Counted from the first letter of the stretch, positions 7,234 through 13,658 are shown. The stretch is DNA of 17,436 bases from a bacterium (GCA_030649775.1 JAUSFR010000073.1:1-17436); one strand, 5' to 3'. Notes: generated by a model not told the origin, from the sequence alone. Numbers and translations: made by a program.

Positions 7234-8499
7234 AACTCGGGGGGACAGGCCATCATTCTCGCCGCCTTCCTCTTTATGGTGATTTCGCTGACGGTGGGAA
7301 TGGGCGTGGTGCATCCGGTGTTAAGTCAGGTTGAATCGGCGAGAGCGGTGGCGCGTGGAGCGGAAAGTCTGTACGCGGCGGAAGGTGTGTCGCAAGACGT
7401 GGTGTACCGCCTGCTTAAAGGGATGAGCGTGGATACGATTGAGACGCTCGCGGTCGGGACCTCCACGGGAACGGCCATCATCGCTTCTGTCGCTGACGGC
7501 AAAGAAATCACCTCTACCGGGAATAGTCAGCAATTCACCAGAAAAAACAAGACAAAAATCGTGAATGGAACCGGGGCAACCTTCAACTATGGGATGCAAT
7601 CGGGTCCGGGCGGTGTCGTTCTTGAAAATAGCTCTTCGGTTTCCGGAAACGTCTACACGGACGGCCCTGTTGACGGGTCCGGGTCAAATATGATTAGAGG
7701 CTCCGTCGTTTCAGCGGGCCCCACGGGACTTATTGAGGGCATCCACGCGACCAGTTCCGCTTATGCGCACAGTATACAAAACTCGCATATTGAAGGAGAC
7801 GCGTACTATCAATCAATCTCAAATACGAGCGTGGACGGCACACTGTACCCCGGAAGCCCCGACCAGTCCACGTCACCTCTTCCGATTTCCGACAGCCTCA
7901 TCGCGGAGTGGGAAGGTGACGCGGCCGCGGGCGGAACGATTTCTTCTCCGTGTCCGTATGTCATTGATGATGATGTTACGATAGGGCCCAAAAAAATAAA
8001 TTGCGACCTTGAGATAACCGGTAGCCCTACCGTCACGCTTGCGGGGGCACTTTGGGTGTCGGGTAATATAACCGTTAAGAATACCGCGACGGTCAAGGTA
8101 AGCGCTTCTTTCGGGGCGGGGAGTGTGCCTGTCATCGCGGATAAACTGACAAATCAAACCACCTCCAGTAAAATCACGCTTGAGAACTCTGCGGAGTTTG
8201 AGGGTTCGGGTTCCCCCGGTTCGTATGTCTTTTTGGTTTCGCAAAATAAGAGCGCGGAGGTTGGTGGAAGCGAAAAAGCGATTGTCGCCAAAAATTCGGT
8301 AAGCGGTAATCTGCTTGTCTATGCGGGACATGGCGAAATCTTGCTTGAGAACTCCATTTCCGTGAAGGAGGTGACCGCATGGCGTATTCGTCTCCAGAAT
8401 ACCGCGAAGGTGGTGTACGAGTCAGGACTTGCGAATTTGCTCTTTACCACCGGTCCATCGGGAGGGTATTCGTTTAGTACTTGGAAGGAGGTGGAATGA
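7168..8499 (+). CDS. PilX/GspK-like pilus protein with repetitive beta-rich domain
   Basis: A 443-residue protein. Its N-terminus (MKYQKKRQMSS..FHVP..) comes from the shared repeat module. It is followed by SGGQAIILAAFLFMVIS, one membrane helix at about 27-48 that lacks Glu at mature position 5, as in PilX/GspK tip pilins. After the helix, ARGAESLYAAEGVSQDVVYRL matches the amphipathic part of PilX_N-type proteins. The remainder (about 120-430) has recurring short beta-strands (ENSSSVSGNVYTDG, ALWVSGNITVKNTATV, ITLENSAEFEG), suggesting a beta-helix or bactofilin-like fold. It is larger than usual GspK (about 320). Fourth in the H-I-J-K order, it would cap the pilus tip (inference). It ends with TGA. 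Confidence 0.87.
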   Translation: MKYQKKRQMSSGMFHVPYFIFHNSGGQAIILAAFLFMVISLTVGMGVVHPVLSQVESARAVARGAESLYAAEGVSQDVVYRLLKGMSVDTIETLAVGTSTGTAIIASVADGKEITSTGNSQQFTRKNKTKIVNGTGATFNYGMQSGPGGVVLENSSSVSGNVYTDGPVDGSGSNMIRGSVVSAGPTGLIEGIHATSSAYAHSIQNSHIEGDAYYQSISNTSVDGTLYPGSPDQSTSPLPISDSLIAEWEGDAAAGGTISSPCPYVIDDDVTIGPKKINCDLEITGSPTVTLAGALWVSGNITVKNTATVKVSASFGAGSVPVIADKLTNQTTSSKITLENSAEFEGSGSPGSYVFLVSQNKSAEVGGSEKAIVAKNSVSGNLLVYAGHGEILLENSISVKEVTAWRIRLQNTAKVVYESGLANLLFTTGPSGGYSFSTWKEVE

Positions 8500-8676
8500 G
8501 AGAACTGGAACAGGTAACACGTAACGGGAACGGTAAGAAGAACTGGGACAAGTAACAAGTAACTGGGACTGGAACGAAAAAGAGAACAGGGACAAGTAAT
8601 CGGAACAAAAGAAAAAGACTTGAACAGGTGACTGGAACAGGAAGAAGAACTGGGACAAGTAACAAGTAACCGTAAC
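8500..8676. repeat. Long non-coding word array (AAC-anchored 6-7 nt words)
   Basis: About 175 bp of purine-rich words such as AACTGG, AACAGGT, AACAAGT, AACGGG, mostly 6, 7 or 12-13 nt apart. A 29-bp segment is repeated exactly at 8535-8563 and 8642-8670 (it contains tgggacaagtaacaagtaac). Reading frames on the minus strand here translate to low-complexity Ser/Phe/Val/Leu-rich sequence and are not genes. Confidence 0.88.
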
Positions 8677-8695
8677 AAAAAAATTTCTCCCAAAC

Positions 8696-8723
8696 GTTTA
8701 ACTTCTAACTTTAAACTTACAAC
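8696..8723. repeat. Heptad array ending in AAC
   Basis: Four 7-nt units: GTTTAAC, TTCTAAC, TTTAAAC, TTACAAC. The period is the same as in the other arrays, with a locus-specific word. It lies between the long purine array and the promoter at 8756. Confidence 0.8.
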
Positions 8724-8755
8724 TTTCCGCTATCCACAGATTTCGGGTTGGGATA

Positions 8756-8784
8756 TTTACAAAAAGGGGAAGTCCCGATACTAT
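8756..8784 (+). promoter_or_regulatory. Promoter for the putative RNA gene
   Basis: TTTACA (8756-8761), 17-bp spacer, TACTAT (8779-8784). Good matches with ideal spacing predict a transcript start near 8791. No credible protein gene follows before the terminator. Confidence 0.6.
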
Positions 8785-8790
8785 CAATCA

Positions 8791-9023
8791 TAGGAATGGA
8801 ACAGCGGGTTGGCTGTTTGACACAATTCAGCGATTCTCTCGAAAGGCCTCATGAGACATCAGAACAACGCCAACAAAAACCAGAATAACAACAACGCCAA
8901 CTAAACGTCAAAGGCGATGTTGCACTTTTGGGAATCTCGGGTTTAAAAGATTCCCGCTTCACTCACCCTGAAGTCAATCAACCTATCGGACAAGGGCAAA
9001 GGCTCTTGTCCGATTTTCTTTTT
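8791..9023 (+). ncRNA. Candidate structured small RNA (about 230 nt), family not recognised
   Basis: This region lies between a good promoter and a strong intrinsic terminator. Local helices are visible: aacagc/gctgtt near 8800-8817, 8889-8898 with 8913-8922 (9 of 10 pairs), gggaatct/agattccc near 8930-8955, and cttca/tgaag near 8957-8973. The segment agaacaacgccaac recurs in similar form 27 nt on. It contains two very short frames (30 codons at 8796-8888; 17 codons, Asn-rich, starting at the ATG at 8850), neither with a convincing ribosome site. It does not show tmRNA, RNase P or SRP RNA landmarks. It could alternatively be a long leader or attenuator for tpiA, but tpiA has its own -10 after the terminator. 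Confidence 0.5.
8985..9023 (+). terminator. Intrinsic terminator upstream of tpiA
   Basis: A stem of 13 pairs (atcggacaag with cttgtccgat plus ggc/gct, one G-U), loop aaag, then a T-rich run ttttctttttt reaching 9023. A classic Rho-independent terminator that ends the transcript from 8791. Confidence 0.9.
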
Positions 9024-9036
9024 ACACTCCGACAGG

Positions 9037-9042
9037 TATAAT
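9037..9042 (+). promoter_or_regulatory. tpiA -10 element, leaderless arrangement
   Basis: A perfect TATAAT ends 6 nt before the GTG start codon, so transcription should start at or next to the first base of the coding sequence. No strong -35 is seen at 17 bp (the position is T-rich). Confidence 0.7.
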
Positions 9043-9048
9043 CACAGG

Positions 9049-9813
9049 GTGAGAAAAAAGAAACTTATCGTCGCCAATTGGAAGATGAACCCGCCTTCAG
9101 TAGCCGAGGCACGGGTGCTCTTTGGTAAGACAAAGCTCGCGGGAGGGAAGCTTGAGAAGGTGGAAACGGTCATCTGTCCGCCATTTCCGTACCTTGGCCT
9201 TTTTGCGAATGCCGGCACCTCTCGCGTGTCACTCGGCGCGCAGGATGTTTTTTGGACAAACTCGGGCCGTGCGACGGGGGAAGTGTCTCCCGAGATGCTG
9301 AAAGACCTCGGTGTCTCGTATGTTATCGTTGGACACTCGGAACGGCGGGCACTTGGGGAAACGAATGAACTGGTATCAAAAAAGCTCAAAGCCGTGCTCA
9401 CCGAGGGGCTCACCCCCATTGTCTGTATCGGAGAAAAAGAACGAGACCCCGAAGGAGGCTACTTTGGCGTGCTCAAGGCCCAGATAGTCGCAACCTTCTC
9501 CGGACTCACTCGCCCGCAGTTTCGCGACCTCTGTATCGCCTATGAACCCATCTTTGCCATAGGGAAAAGCGCCAAGGACGCTCTGGAACCGCGAGGTATC
9601 AGGGAAATGGCTATTTTTATACAAAAAGTAGTGGCCGATATGTACGGAGAGGAAACCGCACAGCTTCCGCGCATTCTCTACGGCGGTTCCGTGGAGGAGA
9701 GCAACACCGCTTCCATTCTTACTGAAGGCGGTGTGTCGGGCTTACTCGTTGGGCACGCCAGTTTGGATACCGAGCGGTTTACGAAGATGCTGAAGAGCGC
9801 TAATAGTATATAA
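9049..9813 (+). CDS. tpiA: Triosephosphate isomerase
   Basis: A 254-residue cytoplasmic TIM barrel interconverting dihydroxyacetone phosphate and glyceraldehyde 3-phosphate. Substrate-binding N10 and K12 are in NWKMN, the catalytic His96 in VGHSERR, the catalytic Glu166 in AYEPIFAIG, and phosphate-binding loops are GGSV and LLVGHASL. Length is normal. The flexible loop 6 is unusual: PIFAIGKSAK where most enzymes have PVWAIGTGK, but the catalytic Glu and hinge Pro are kept. The GTG start is chosen because it directly precedes RKKKLIVANWKMN and sits 6 nt after TATAAT. The pgk gene follows on the same strand after a 127-bp repeat-filled spacer with its own promoter. Confidence 0.97.
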   Translation: MRKKKLIVANWKMNPPSVAEARVLFGKTKLAGGKLEKVETVICPPFPYLGLFANAGTSRVSLGAQDVFWTNSGRATGEVSPEMLKDLGVSYVIVGHSERRALGETNELVSKKLKAVLTEGLTPIVCIGEKERDPEGGYFGVLKAQIVATFSGLTRPQFRDLCIAYEPIFAIGKSAKDALEPRGIREMAIFIQKVVADMYGEETAQLPRILYGGSVEESNTASILTEGGVSGLLVGHASLDTERFTKMLKSANSI

Positions 9814-9929
9814 AACACAAAACACAGTTTCCAAAAATCCAAACAAAACACAACTACCCAAACCTTTCCGATGTTTGTGTTTTGAATAGTTTGTAACCCT
9901 GTTTGGTTTTTGTGTACTGTGGTTTGGAT
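9812..9929. repeat. Word array with inverted counterparts between tpiA and pgk
   Basis: AAAACAC x2 (9812-9825) is followed by related words (CAAACAA, AACACAA). Their inverted forms come later: caaaacacaa at 9844-9853 pairs with 9875-9884, and atccaaac at 9837-9844 with gtttggat at 9922-9929. The RNA could fold into a long imperfect hairpin. The right part contains the pgk promoter. Confidence 0.75.
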
Positions 9930-9932
9930 ACT
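9903..9932 (+). promoter_or_regulatory. Putative pgk promoter, near-leaderless
   Basis: TTGGTT (9903-9908), 18-bp spacer, GATACT (9927-9932), then 8 nt to the ATG. The start point is predicted at or within a base or two of the ATG. Confidence 0.5.
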
Positions 9933-9940
9933 TTCTTATT

Positions 9941-11068
9941 ATGATTCTTCCTACCCTCAAAGATGCTCCGAGCCTTCGTGGTAAGCGTGTTTTGCTCCGA
10001 CTTAATCTTGACCTTCCTGTTGAAAACGGAGAACTTCGCGATACTTTCCGCATTGATAGTACGATGAAGACGGTGGATTTTTTGCGGGAACAGAAAGCTA
10101 AAACAATTATCATTGGACACATTGGGCGCAACCCAAAAGAAACGCTTCGTCCTGTCTATGACTATTTCAAAAAGAGTATCTCCATAACCTTTGTGGAGAC
10201 GATTGAAGAAGCGAAAGAGAGTAGCGCGACCCTTGCGGAAGGGGAGTTTCTTTTGCTTGAAAATCTGCGGAGTTTCCCCGGCGAAGTAACGAACGACCAA
10301 GTTTTTGCAAAGGATCTCGCTTCTTTGGCAGACCTCTATGTGAACGAAGCGTTTGCGGTTTCGCATCGCGAGCATGCCTCCATTGTTGGAGTGCCGAAGC
10401 TCTTGCCGAGTTTTGCGGGGTTTGTCTTTGAAGAGGAGGTAACGCAATTATCAAAAGCGTTTTCGCCTGCGCATCCCGCGCTCCTCATTCTCGGTGGCGC
10501 GAAGTTTGAAACCAAAACCCCGCTTATTGAACGGTTTCTCGGCATTGCCGATGATGTCTATGTCGGAGGGGCGCTTGCGAACGATATCTTTCATTCGCGC
10601 GGATACGAAACGGGGGACTCGCTCGTTTCAAACTGCGACATTAGCCCCGCAATCCTCAATAATCCAAAACTGCACACCCCTTCCGATGTGCTGGTGCGCA
10701 TTCCCTCAGGCACGGTTGAAAAAGGCGCGGATGCGGTTCTGAAAGGCGAGAAAATCGTGGATGCAGGAGAGGATTCCATTGACGATATGCGTGCGCTTAT
10801 TTCCAAAGCAAAATTCGTTCTCTGGAACGGCCCGCTCGGAGAGTACGAAGCGGGGTTTGACGCGGGAACCATCGCCCTCGCGCAGATGCTCGCGGAGTGC
10901 GATGCCGAGACCATTATTGGCGGGGGAGACAGTCTCGCAGTGGTATCAAAACTAAACATAACGGAGCGGTTTTCGTTCGTTTCTACAGGAGGAGGCGCGA
11001 TGCTGGAATTTTTGGCGAACGAAACGCTTCCCGGAATTGATGCGCTTCAGAAAGCGTTTAGCGTTTAG
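9941..11068 (+). CDS. pgk: Phosphoglycerate kinase
   Basis: A 375-residue two-domain kinase making ATP and 3-phosphoglycerate from 1,3-bisphosphoglycerate and ADP. Visible family motifs: HIGR (60-63), LLLENLRSFPGE, LYVNEAFAVSHREHASIVG, ILGGAKFETKTPLIE, WNGPLGEYE, the nucleotide loop GGGDS, and STGGGAMLEFLANETLPGIDAL near the C-terminus. It is slightly shorter than usual (about 390-400), partly from a short loop after HIGR. The substrate-binding motif R-x-D-x-N-x-P reads R20-L-N22-L-D24-L-P26, with Asp and Asn swapped. The last codons (KAFSV, stop) are written in GCGTTTA heptads, and the convergent HIT gene ends 10 bp away. Confidence 0.97.
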   Translation: MILPTLKDAPSLRGKRVLLRLNLDLPVENGELRDTFRIDSTMKTVDFLREQKAKTIIIGHIGRNPKETLRPVYDYFKKSISITFVETIEEAKESSATLAEGEFLLLENLRSFPGEVTNDQVFAKDLASLADLYVNEAFAVSHREHASIVGVPKLLPSFAGFVFEEEVTQLSKAFSPAHPALLILGGAKFETKTPLIERFLGIADDVYVGGALANDIFHSRGYETGDSLVSNCDISPAILNNPKLHTPSDVLVRIPSGTVEKGADAVLKGEKIVDAGEDSIDDMRALISKAKFVLWNGPLGEYEAGFDAGTIALAQMLAECDAETIIGGGDSLAVVSKLNITERFSFVSTGGGAMLEFLANETLPGIDALQKAFSV

Positions 11069-11081
11069 CGTAAAGCGTTTA
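11054..11081. repeat. Heptad array GCGTTTA x4 across the pgk stop codon
   Basis: Units GCGTTTA, GCGTTTA, GCGTAAA, GCGTTTA. They contain the last pgk codons, its TAG stop (11066-11068) and the stop codon of the convergent HIT gene (11079-11081). Confidence 0.9.
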
Positions 11082-11486
11082 GTTAAGAACAGAACGAATT
11101 TTTTTCGCTACCTCCTCCCGTTCATTCCCGTCATATTCCTTGCCCACCCAGAGTGAGAAGGAGTCTTTGCCGTAACGAGGCATCACGTGTATATGCGCAT
11201 GAAAAACAGATTGTCCCGCAATCGCGCCATTGTTCATTCCGATATTAATTCCTTTTGCACCAGACTTCAGTATCGCGTCCGAGATCTTCTTCGCAACGAT
11301 GGCCATCTTTCCGAGTAGCTCATCCGGCGTTTCATGGATATTCGTGAAGTGCTTCTTCGGAATAACCAAGGTGTGTCCCGGGTTTACCGGTTTAATGTCC
11401 AGAAAGGCGAGTGTGTCCGCGTCTTCATATACCTTGGTGGACGGGATTTCTCCGTTGACGATTTTGCAGAAGAGGCAACTTTCCAT
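11079..11486 (-). CDS. HIT family nucleotide-binding hydrolase (HINT-like)
   Basis: A 135-residue protein with the histidine triad HAHIHVMPR (H96, H98, H100) and the N-terminal zinc-type CLFC pair (C4, C7) of HINT proteins. It also has NPGHTLVIPKKHF and the C-terminal WVGKEY. HINT proteins hydrolyse the phosphoramidate bond of adenosine nucleotides; the physiological substrate is unknown. The frame is open for 10 more codons upstream to an ATG at 11516. The start at 11486 (MESCLFCKI) is preferred because it fits the family N-terminus and lies 8 nt after a TATACT. The upstream ATG would be before the promoter. It is convergent with pgk. Confidence 0.95.
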   Translation of the reverse strand: MESCLFCKIVNGEIPSTKVYEDADTLAFLDIKPVNPGHTLVIPKKHFTNIHETPDELLGKMAIVAKKISDAILKSGAKGINIGMNNGAIAGQSVFHAHIHVMPRYGKDSFSLWVGKEYDGNEREEVAKKIRSVLN

Positions 11487-11494
11487 ATAAGGAT

Positions 11495-11523
11495 AGTATA
11501 TGGAAAGAATTACCAATTTTCAA
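11495..11523 (-). promoter_or_regulatory. HIT gene promoter, leaderless arrangement
   Basis: On the minus strand TTGAAA (11523-11518), exactly 17 bp, TATACT (11500-11495), then 8 nt to the ATG. The -35 is formed by a unit of the heptad array at 11517-11537. Confidence 0.7.
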
Positions 11524-11537
11524 TTCTCAATTTTCAA
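11517..11537. repeat. Heptad array TTTTCAA x3
   Basis: TTTTCAA, TTCTCAA, TTTTCAA in the spacer between the two minus-strand genes. It overlaps the -35 of the HIT promoter. Confidence 0.85.
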
Positions 11538-11570
11538 AAAAGAAAAAGCGCTTCGTTTAGTACGGAGCGC
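11536..11570 (-). terminator. Intrinsic terminator for the minus-strand CxxC gene
   Basis: A stem of 9 pairs (11548-11556 with 11562-11570, one G-U) and loop ttagt. On the minus strand the hairpin is followed by a T-run (complement of the A-rich 11536-11547). It lies 20 nt after the stop at 11590. Confidence 0.88.
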
Positions 11571-11589
11571 AAGAAGCGAAGAAATGTGC

Positions 11590-11793
11590 TCAACCCCGCC
11601 AATTCCCACCAGAGACGATAGGATGCTCCTCAATAAGTTCGCCAAGCTTTTGATAAAAGCAGTCGGCATGCGCACCCTTTCCCTGAAAAGGAAGCACCTC
11701 TTCGGCCTGTAGGTGCGCTACGGTGATTGGTTCTCGGCAGATAGCACAGAGTATCTCGGGTCCTTTAGAACTACTGAATTCACATAATCTCAT
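11590..11793 (-). CDS. Small CxxC...HxxC putative zinc-binding protein
   Basis: A 67-residue protein of unknown function. C16-x2-C19 (LCAICREPI) and H42-x2-C45 (GAHADCFYQKL) could bind one zinc, resembling small zinc-ribbon or treble-clef proteins. The ATG at 11793 is strongly supported by GGAGG 4 nt upstream (11798-11802), one of the few clear Shine-Dalgarno sites here. An intrinsic terminator follows. It is divergent from recJ with 73 bp between them. It stops with TGA. Confidence 0.72.
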   Translation of the reverse strand: MRLCEFSSSKGPEILCAICREPITVAHLQAEEVLPFQGKGAHADCFYQKLGELIEEHPIVSGGNWRG

Positions 11794-11797
11794 AATA

Positions 11798-11802
11798 CCT
11801 CC
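11798..11802 (-). promoter_or_regulatory. Strong Shine-Dalgarno GGAGG
   Basis: GGAGG then TATT then ATG on the minus strand. It sets the start of the 67-aa protein and shows the organism keeps anti-SD-dependent initiation for some genes. Confidence 0.85.
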
Positions 11803-11851
11803 ACGTTCATATTCTCATATCGGTTCCGTCTCGTCTAGAGAAGTTTCTGCA

Positions 11852-11860
11852 TGCTACAAT
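11852..11860 (+). promoter_or_regulatory. recJ extended -10, leaderless arrangement
   Basis: TGC followed by TACAAT (TGN extended -10). The hexamer ends 6 nt before the recJ ATG. No good -35 is seen at 17 bp, as is common with extended -10 promoters. Confidence 0.65.
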
Positions 11861-11866
11861 GGCTGA

Positions 11867-13642
11867 ATGCAGAAATATTCAGTAAGAGAGGCACCCTCTA
11901 CCGAAGGGGAAAAAGAACTTCTTGCGTATTCGCCACTGGTTCGGCAACTTCTCTACGGGAGGGGAATTACAAGCGGGGAAGAGGCGGAGAAGTTTCTGAA
12001 TCCGCATTATGAAAACCACTGCCACGACCCGTTTGCCCTCAAGGATATGGAAAAGGTGGTGGTGAGGATACTTACGGCGGTTCGGGATAACGAGAAGATT
12101 ACCATCTTCAGCGACTATGACGCGGATGGTATTCCCGGGGCGGTCGTGCTCCACGACTTTTTCAAAAAGCTTGGCTACACTAATTTTGTAAACTACATTC
12201 CCGATAGGCACACCGAAGGATTTGGCTTGAGTACTTCGGCCGTAGAGCAATTCGGAAAGGATGGGACGGAGCTTCTCATCACGATTGATTGCGGTATTAC
12301 CGATGTTGAAGAAGCTCTGCGCGCTCGTGAGCTCGGCATTGACGTGATTATCACCGACCACCATCTTCCAGCTCAGTCGGGTCTCCCTCCTGCATTCGCC
12401 ATCTTAAATCCCAAACAAGCGGACTGCGCATACCCGGAAAAAATGCTCTGCGGTTCCGGCGTCGTCTTCAAGCTGGTCCAAGCCCTCTGCCTCCGTCTTC
12501 GTTCCCCTTTGGAATTTGGTGCTTGTGATTTGGGATTTCCAGCAACCATTTTTCCTGTTGGACAGGAAAAATGGTTGCTGGACATGGTCGGCATCGCTAC
12601 CCTCTCCGATATGGTCCCACTTACCGGTGAAAACAGAGTGCTTGCGCACTATGGACTCAAAGTCCTGCGCAAATCTCCACGCGTAGGTCTCGGGCAACTT
12701 CTTCTGGGACTTCGGCTCAATCGCAAAGACATCACCGAAGACGATGTTGGTTTTAGTATTTCACCCCGCATTAACGCCGCTTCACGTATGGGCGTGCCGA
12801 TGGACGCCTTTCGTCTGTTCGCGACAACAGACGAAGTGGAGGCGGGAGCACTCGCCAAGCATTTGGATAAGATAAATGACGAACGAAAAGGGAAGGTGGC
12901 GTCGCTTGTGAAGGAAGTCAGGAAGACGGTGGAGGAGCGGGGGGTACGGAAGGTGGTGGTTGCGGGGAATCCCAATTGGCGACCGGCGCTCCTCGGGCTT
13001 GTGGCGAACTCGCTTGCGGAGGATATGCAGTGCCCAGTTTTTTTGTGGGGTCGGGACCTGCCTGCCGGAGCTTTGGCGCAGGCGGGAGGAGGTTTGGAGC
13101 TAAAGGGTTCCTGCCGTTCCGGTGGGAGCGTCGACCTTTCCGTGTTAATGCACGAAGCACGCTCGGTGTTCAGTGATTTCGGTGGACACAAAGAGGCGGG
13201 AGGGTTCTCAACGACGCTGGAGCAAGTGCATCTCCTTGAAGAAGAACTTGAGCGCGCGTACGAGAAAGTGCGCACCGAGCAAACTTTAGACAGTACCGTG
13301 TTTGCGGATGCCGTACTTTCGTTTGACGAAGTAACTCTGCGTACCTATCAGGAAGTAGAAAAACTCGCTCCGTTCGGAGTGGGAAACCACAAACCTATCT
13401 TTCTATTTGAAAACGCCAAGGTGCGGAAAATGGAGCAGTTCGGGAAGGAGAAACAACACCTCAAACTTACCTTCGCCAAAACAGATGGTGTGTATGTGCA
13501 GGCGATTAAGTTTTACGCGACGATTGCGGACTTCAGCGCGCAGTTACAAGAAGGGAGCCCCATTACTCTTCTGGCGCATCTGGAGAAATCCACCTTCAAC
13601 AACCGCACCGAGCTTCGGCTTCGGATTGTTGACATTGTGTGA
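11867..13642 (+). CDS. recJ: Single-stranded-DNA exonuclease RecJ with two repeat-derived insertions
   Basis: A 591-residue DHH-family 5'-3' exonuclease acting in recombination and mismatch repair. Motifs: DYDADG (83-88), IDCGI (D141), DHH (164-166), GSGVVFKLVQ, EKWLLDMVGIATLSDMVPLTGENR, SPRINAASRMG, GSCRSGGSVDL and GGHKEAGGF (439-447, DHHA1 domain), then the C-terminal OB-like domain. All expected catalytic residues are present. Two stretches look inserted in frame. Residues about 212-232 are encoded by heptads and the left arm of a 19-bp palindrome. Residues about 397-411 (DLPAGALAQAGGGLE) lie between VFLWGR and LKGSCRS. Start at 11867 fits TACAAT 6 nt upstream. It stops with TGA. Confidence 0.96.
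   Translation: MQKYSVREAPSTEGEKELLAYSPLVRQLLYGRGITSGEEAEKFLNPHYENHCHDPFALKDMEKVVVRILTAVRDNEKITIFSDYDADGIPGAVVLHDFFKKLGYTNFVNYIPDRHTEGFGLSTSAVEQFGKDGTELLITIDCGITDVEEALRARELGIDVIITDHHLPAQSGLPPAFAILNPKQADCAYPEKMLCGSGVVFKLVQALCLRLRSPLEFGACDLGFPATIFPVGQEKWLLDMVGIATLSDMVPLTGENRVLAHYGLKVLRKSPRVGLGQLLLGLRLNRKDITEDDVGFSISPRINAASRMGVPMDAFRLFATTDEVEAGALAKHLDKINDERKGKVASLVKEVRKTVEERGVRKVVVAGNPNWRPALLGLVANSLAEDMQCPVFLWGRDLPAGALAQAGGGLELKGSCRSGGSVDLSVLMHEARSVFSDFGGHKEAGGFSTTLEQVHLLEEELERAYEKVRTEQTLDSTVFADAVLSFDEVTLRTYQEVEKLAPFGVGNHKPIFLFENAKVRKMEQFGKEKQHLKLTFAKTDGVYVQAIKFYATIADFSAQLQEGSPITLLAHLEKSTFNNRTELRLRIVDIV
12505..12581. repeat. Heptad array plus 19-bp perfect palindrome inside recJ
   Basis: Units CCCTTTG, GAATTTG, GTGCTTG, TGATTTG, GGATTTC (12505-12539) run into a palindrome with arms 12539-12557 and 12563-12581 (ccagcaaccatttttcctg and its exact complement, loop ttgga). 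The right arm encodes the conserved QEKWLL segment of RecJ, and the left arm is its inverted copy. Confidence 0.95.
13056..13088. repeat. In-frame palindromic element in recJ (LPAGALAQAG type)
   Basis: Arms 13057-13065 and 13078-13086 pair over 9 bp (one G-T). The plus frame reads DLPAGALAQAGGG, and the opposite strand reads PACAKAPAGR. The low-complexity Ala/Gly peptide interrupts the usual spacing between two RecJ core segments. Confidence 0.7.
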
Positions 13643-13658
13643 AATAAGGAAGTACAGT
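13629..13658 (+). promoter_or_regulatory. Promoter for the 90-aa gene, overlapping the recJ 3' end
   Basis: TTGACA (13629-13634), 18-bp spacer, TACAGT (13653-13658). The predicted start is near 13665, leaving a short leader with an AAGGA-type ribosome site before the ATG at 13684. Confidence 0.6.

Noticed and set aside
8500..8676. CRISPR array
   Set aside because: The recurring words are 6-7 nt and degenerate; the only longer identity is one 29-bp pair 107 bp apart, with no regular spacers and no cas genes.
8319..8693. Minus-strand open frames rich in Ser, Phe, Val and Leu across the PilX-like 3' end and the following spacer
   Set aside because: They are translations of the purine-word array and of the reverse of the pilus gene; low complexity, no ribosome site, no promoter.
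8796..8888. 30-codon frame MEQRVGCLTQF... within the RNA candidate
   Set aside because: AGGA lies directly against the ATG, leaving no normal spacing, and there is no recognisable protein pattern.
8791..9023. tmRNA (the Asn-rich short frame at 8850 looked like a tag peptide)
   Set aside because: There is no tRNA-like 3' end with a GGTTCGA-type T-loop and CCA, no matching 5' end, and the short frame does not end in an LAA-type tag.
11487..11516. Ten extra N-terminal residues for the HIT protein (ATG at 11516)
   Set aside because: They would lie at or before the predicted transcript start and are not part of the HINT family N-terminus.
12649..13275. 208-codon minus-strand frame antisense to recJ
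   Set aside because: It covers conserved RecJ motifs on the plus strand; its sequence is Ser/Pro/Arg-rich as expected for an antisense shadow.
8497..13642. Alternative genetic code with TGA read as glycine
   Set aside because: TGA ends the PilX-like gene, recJ and the 67-aa gene at natural family ends, followed by spacers or terminators.
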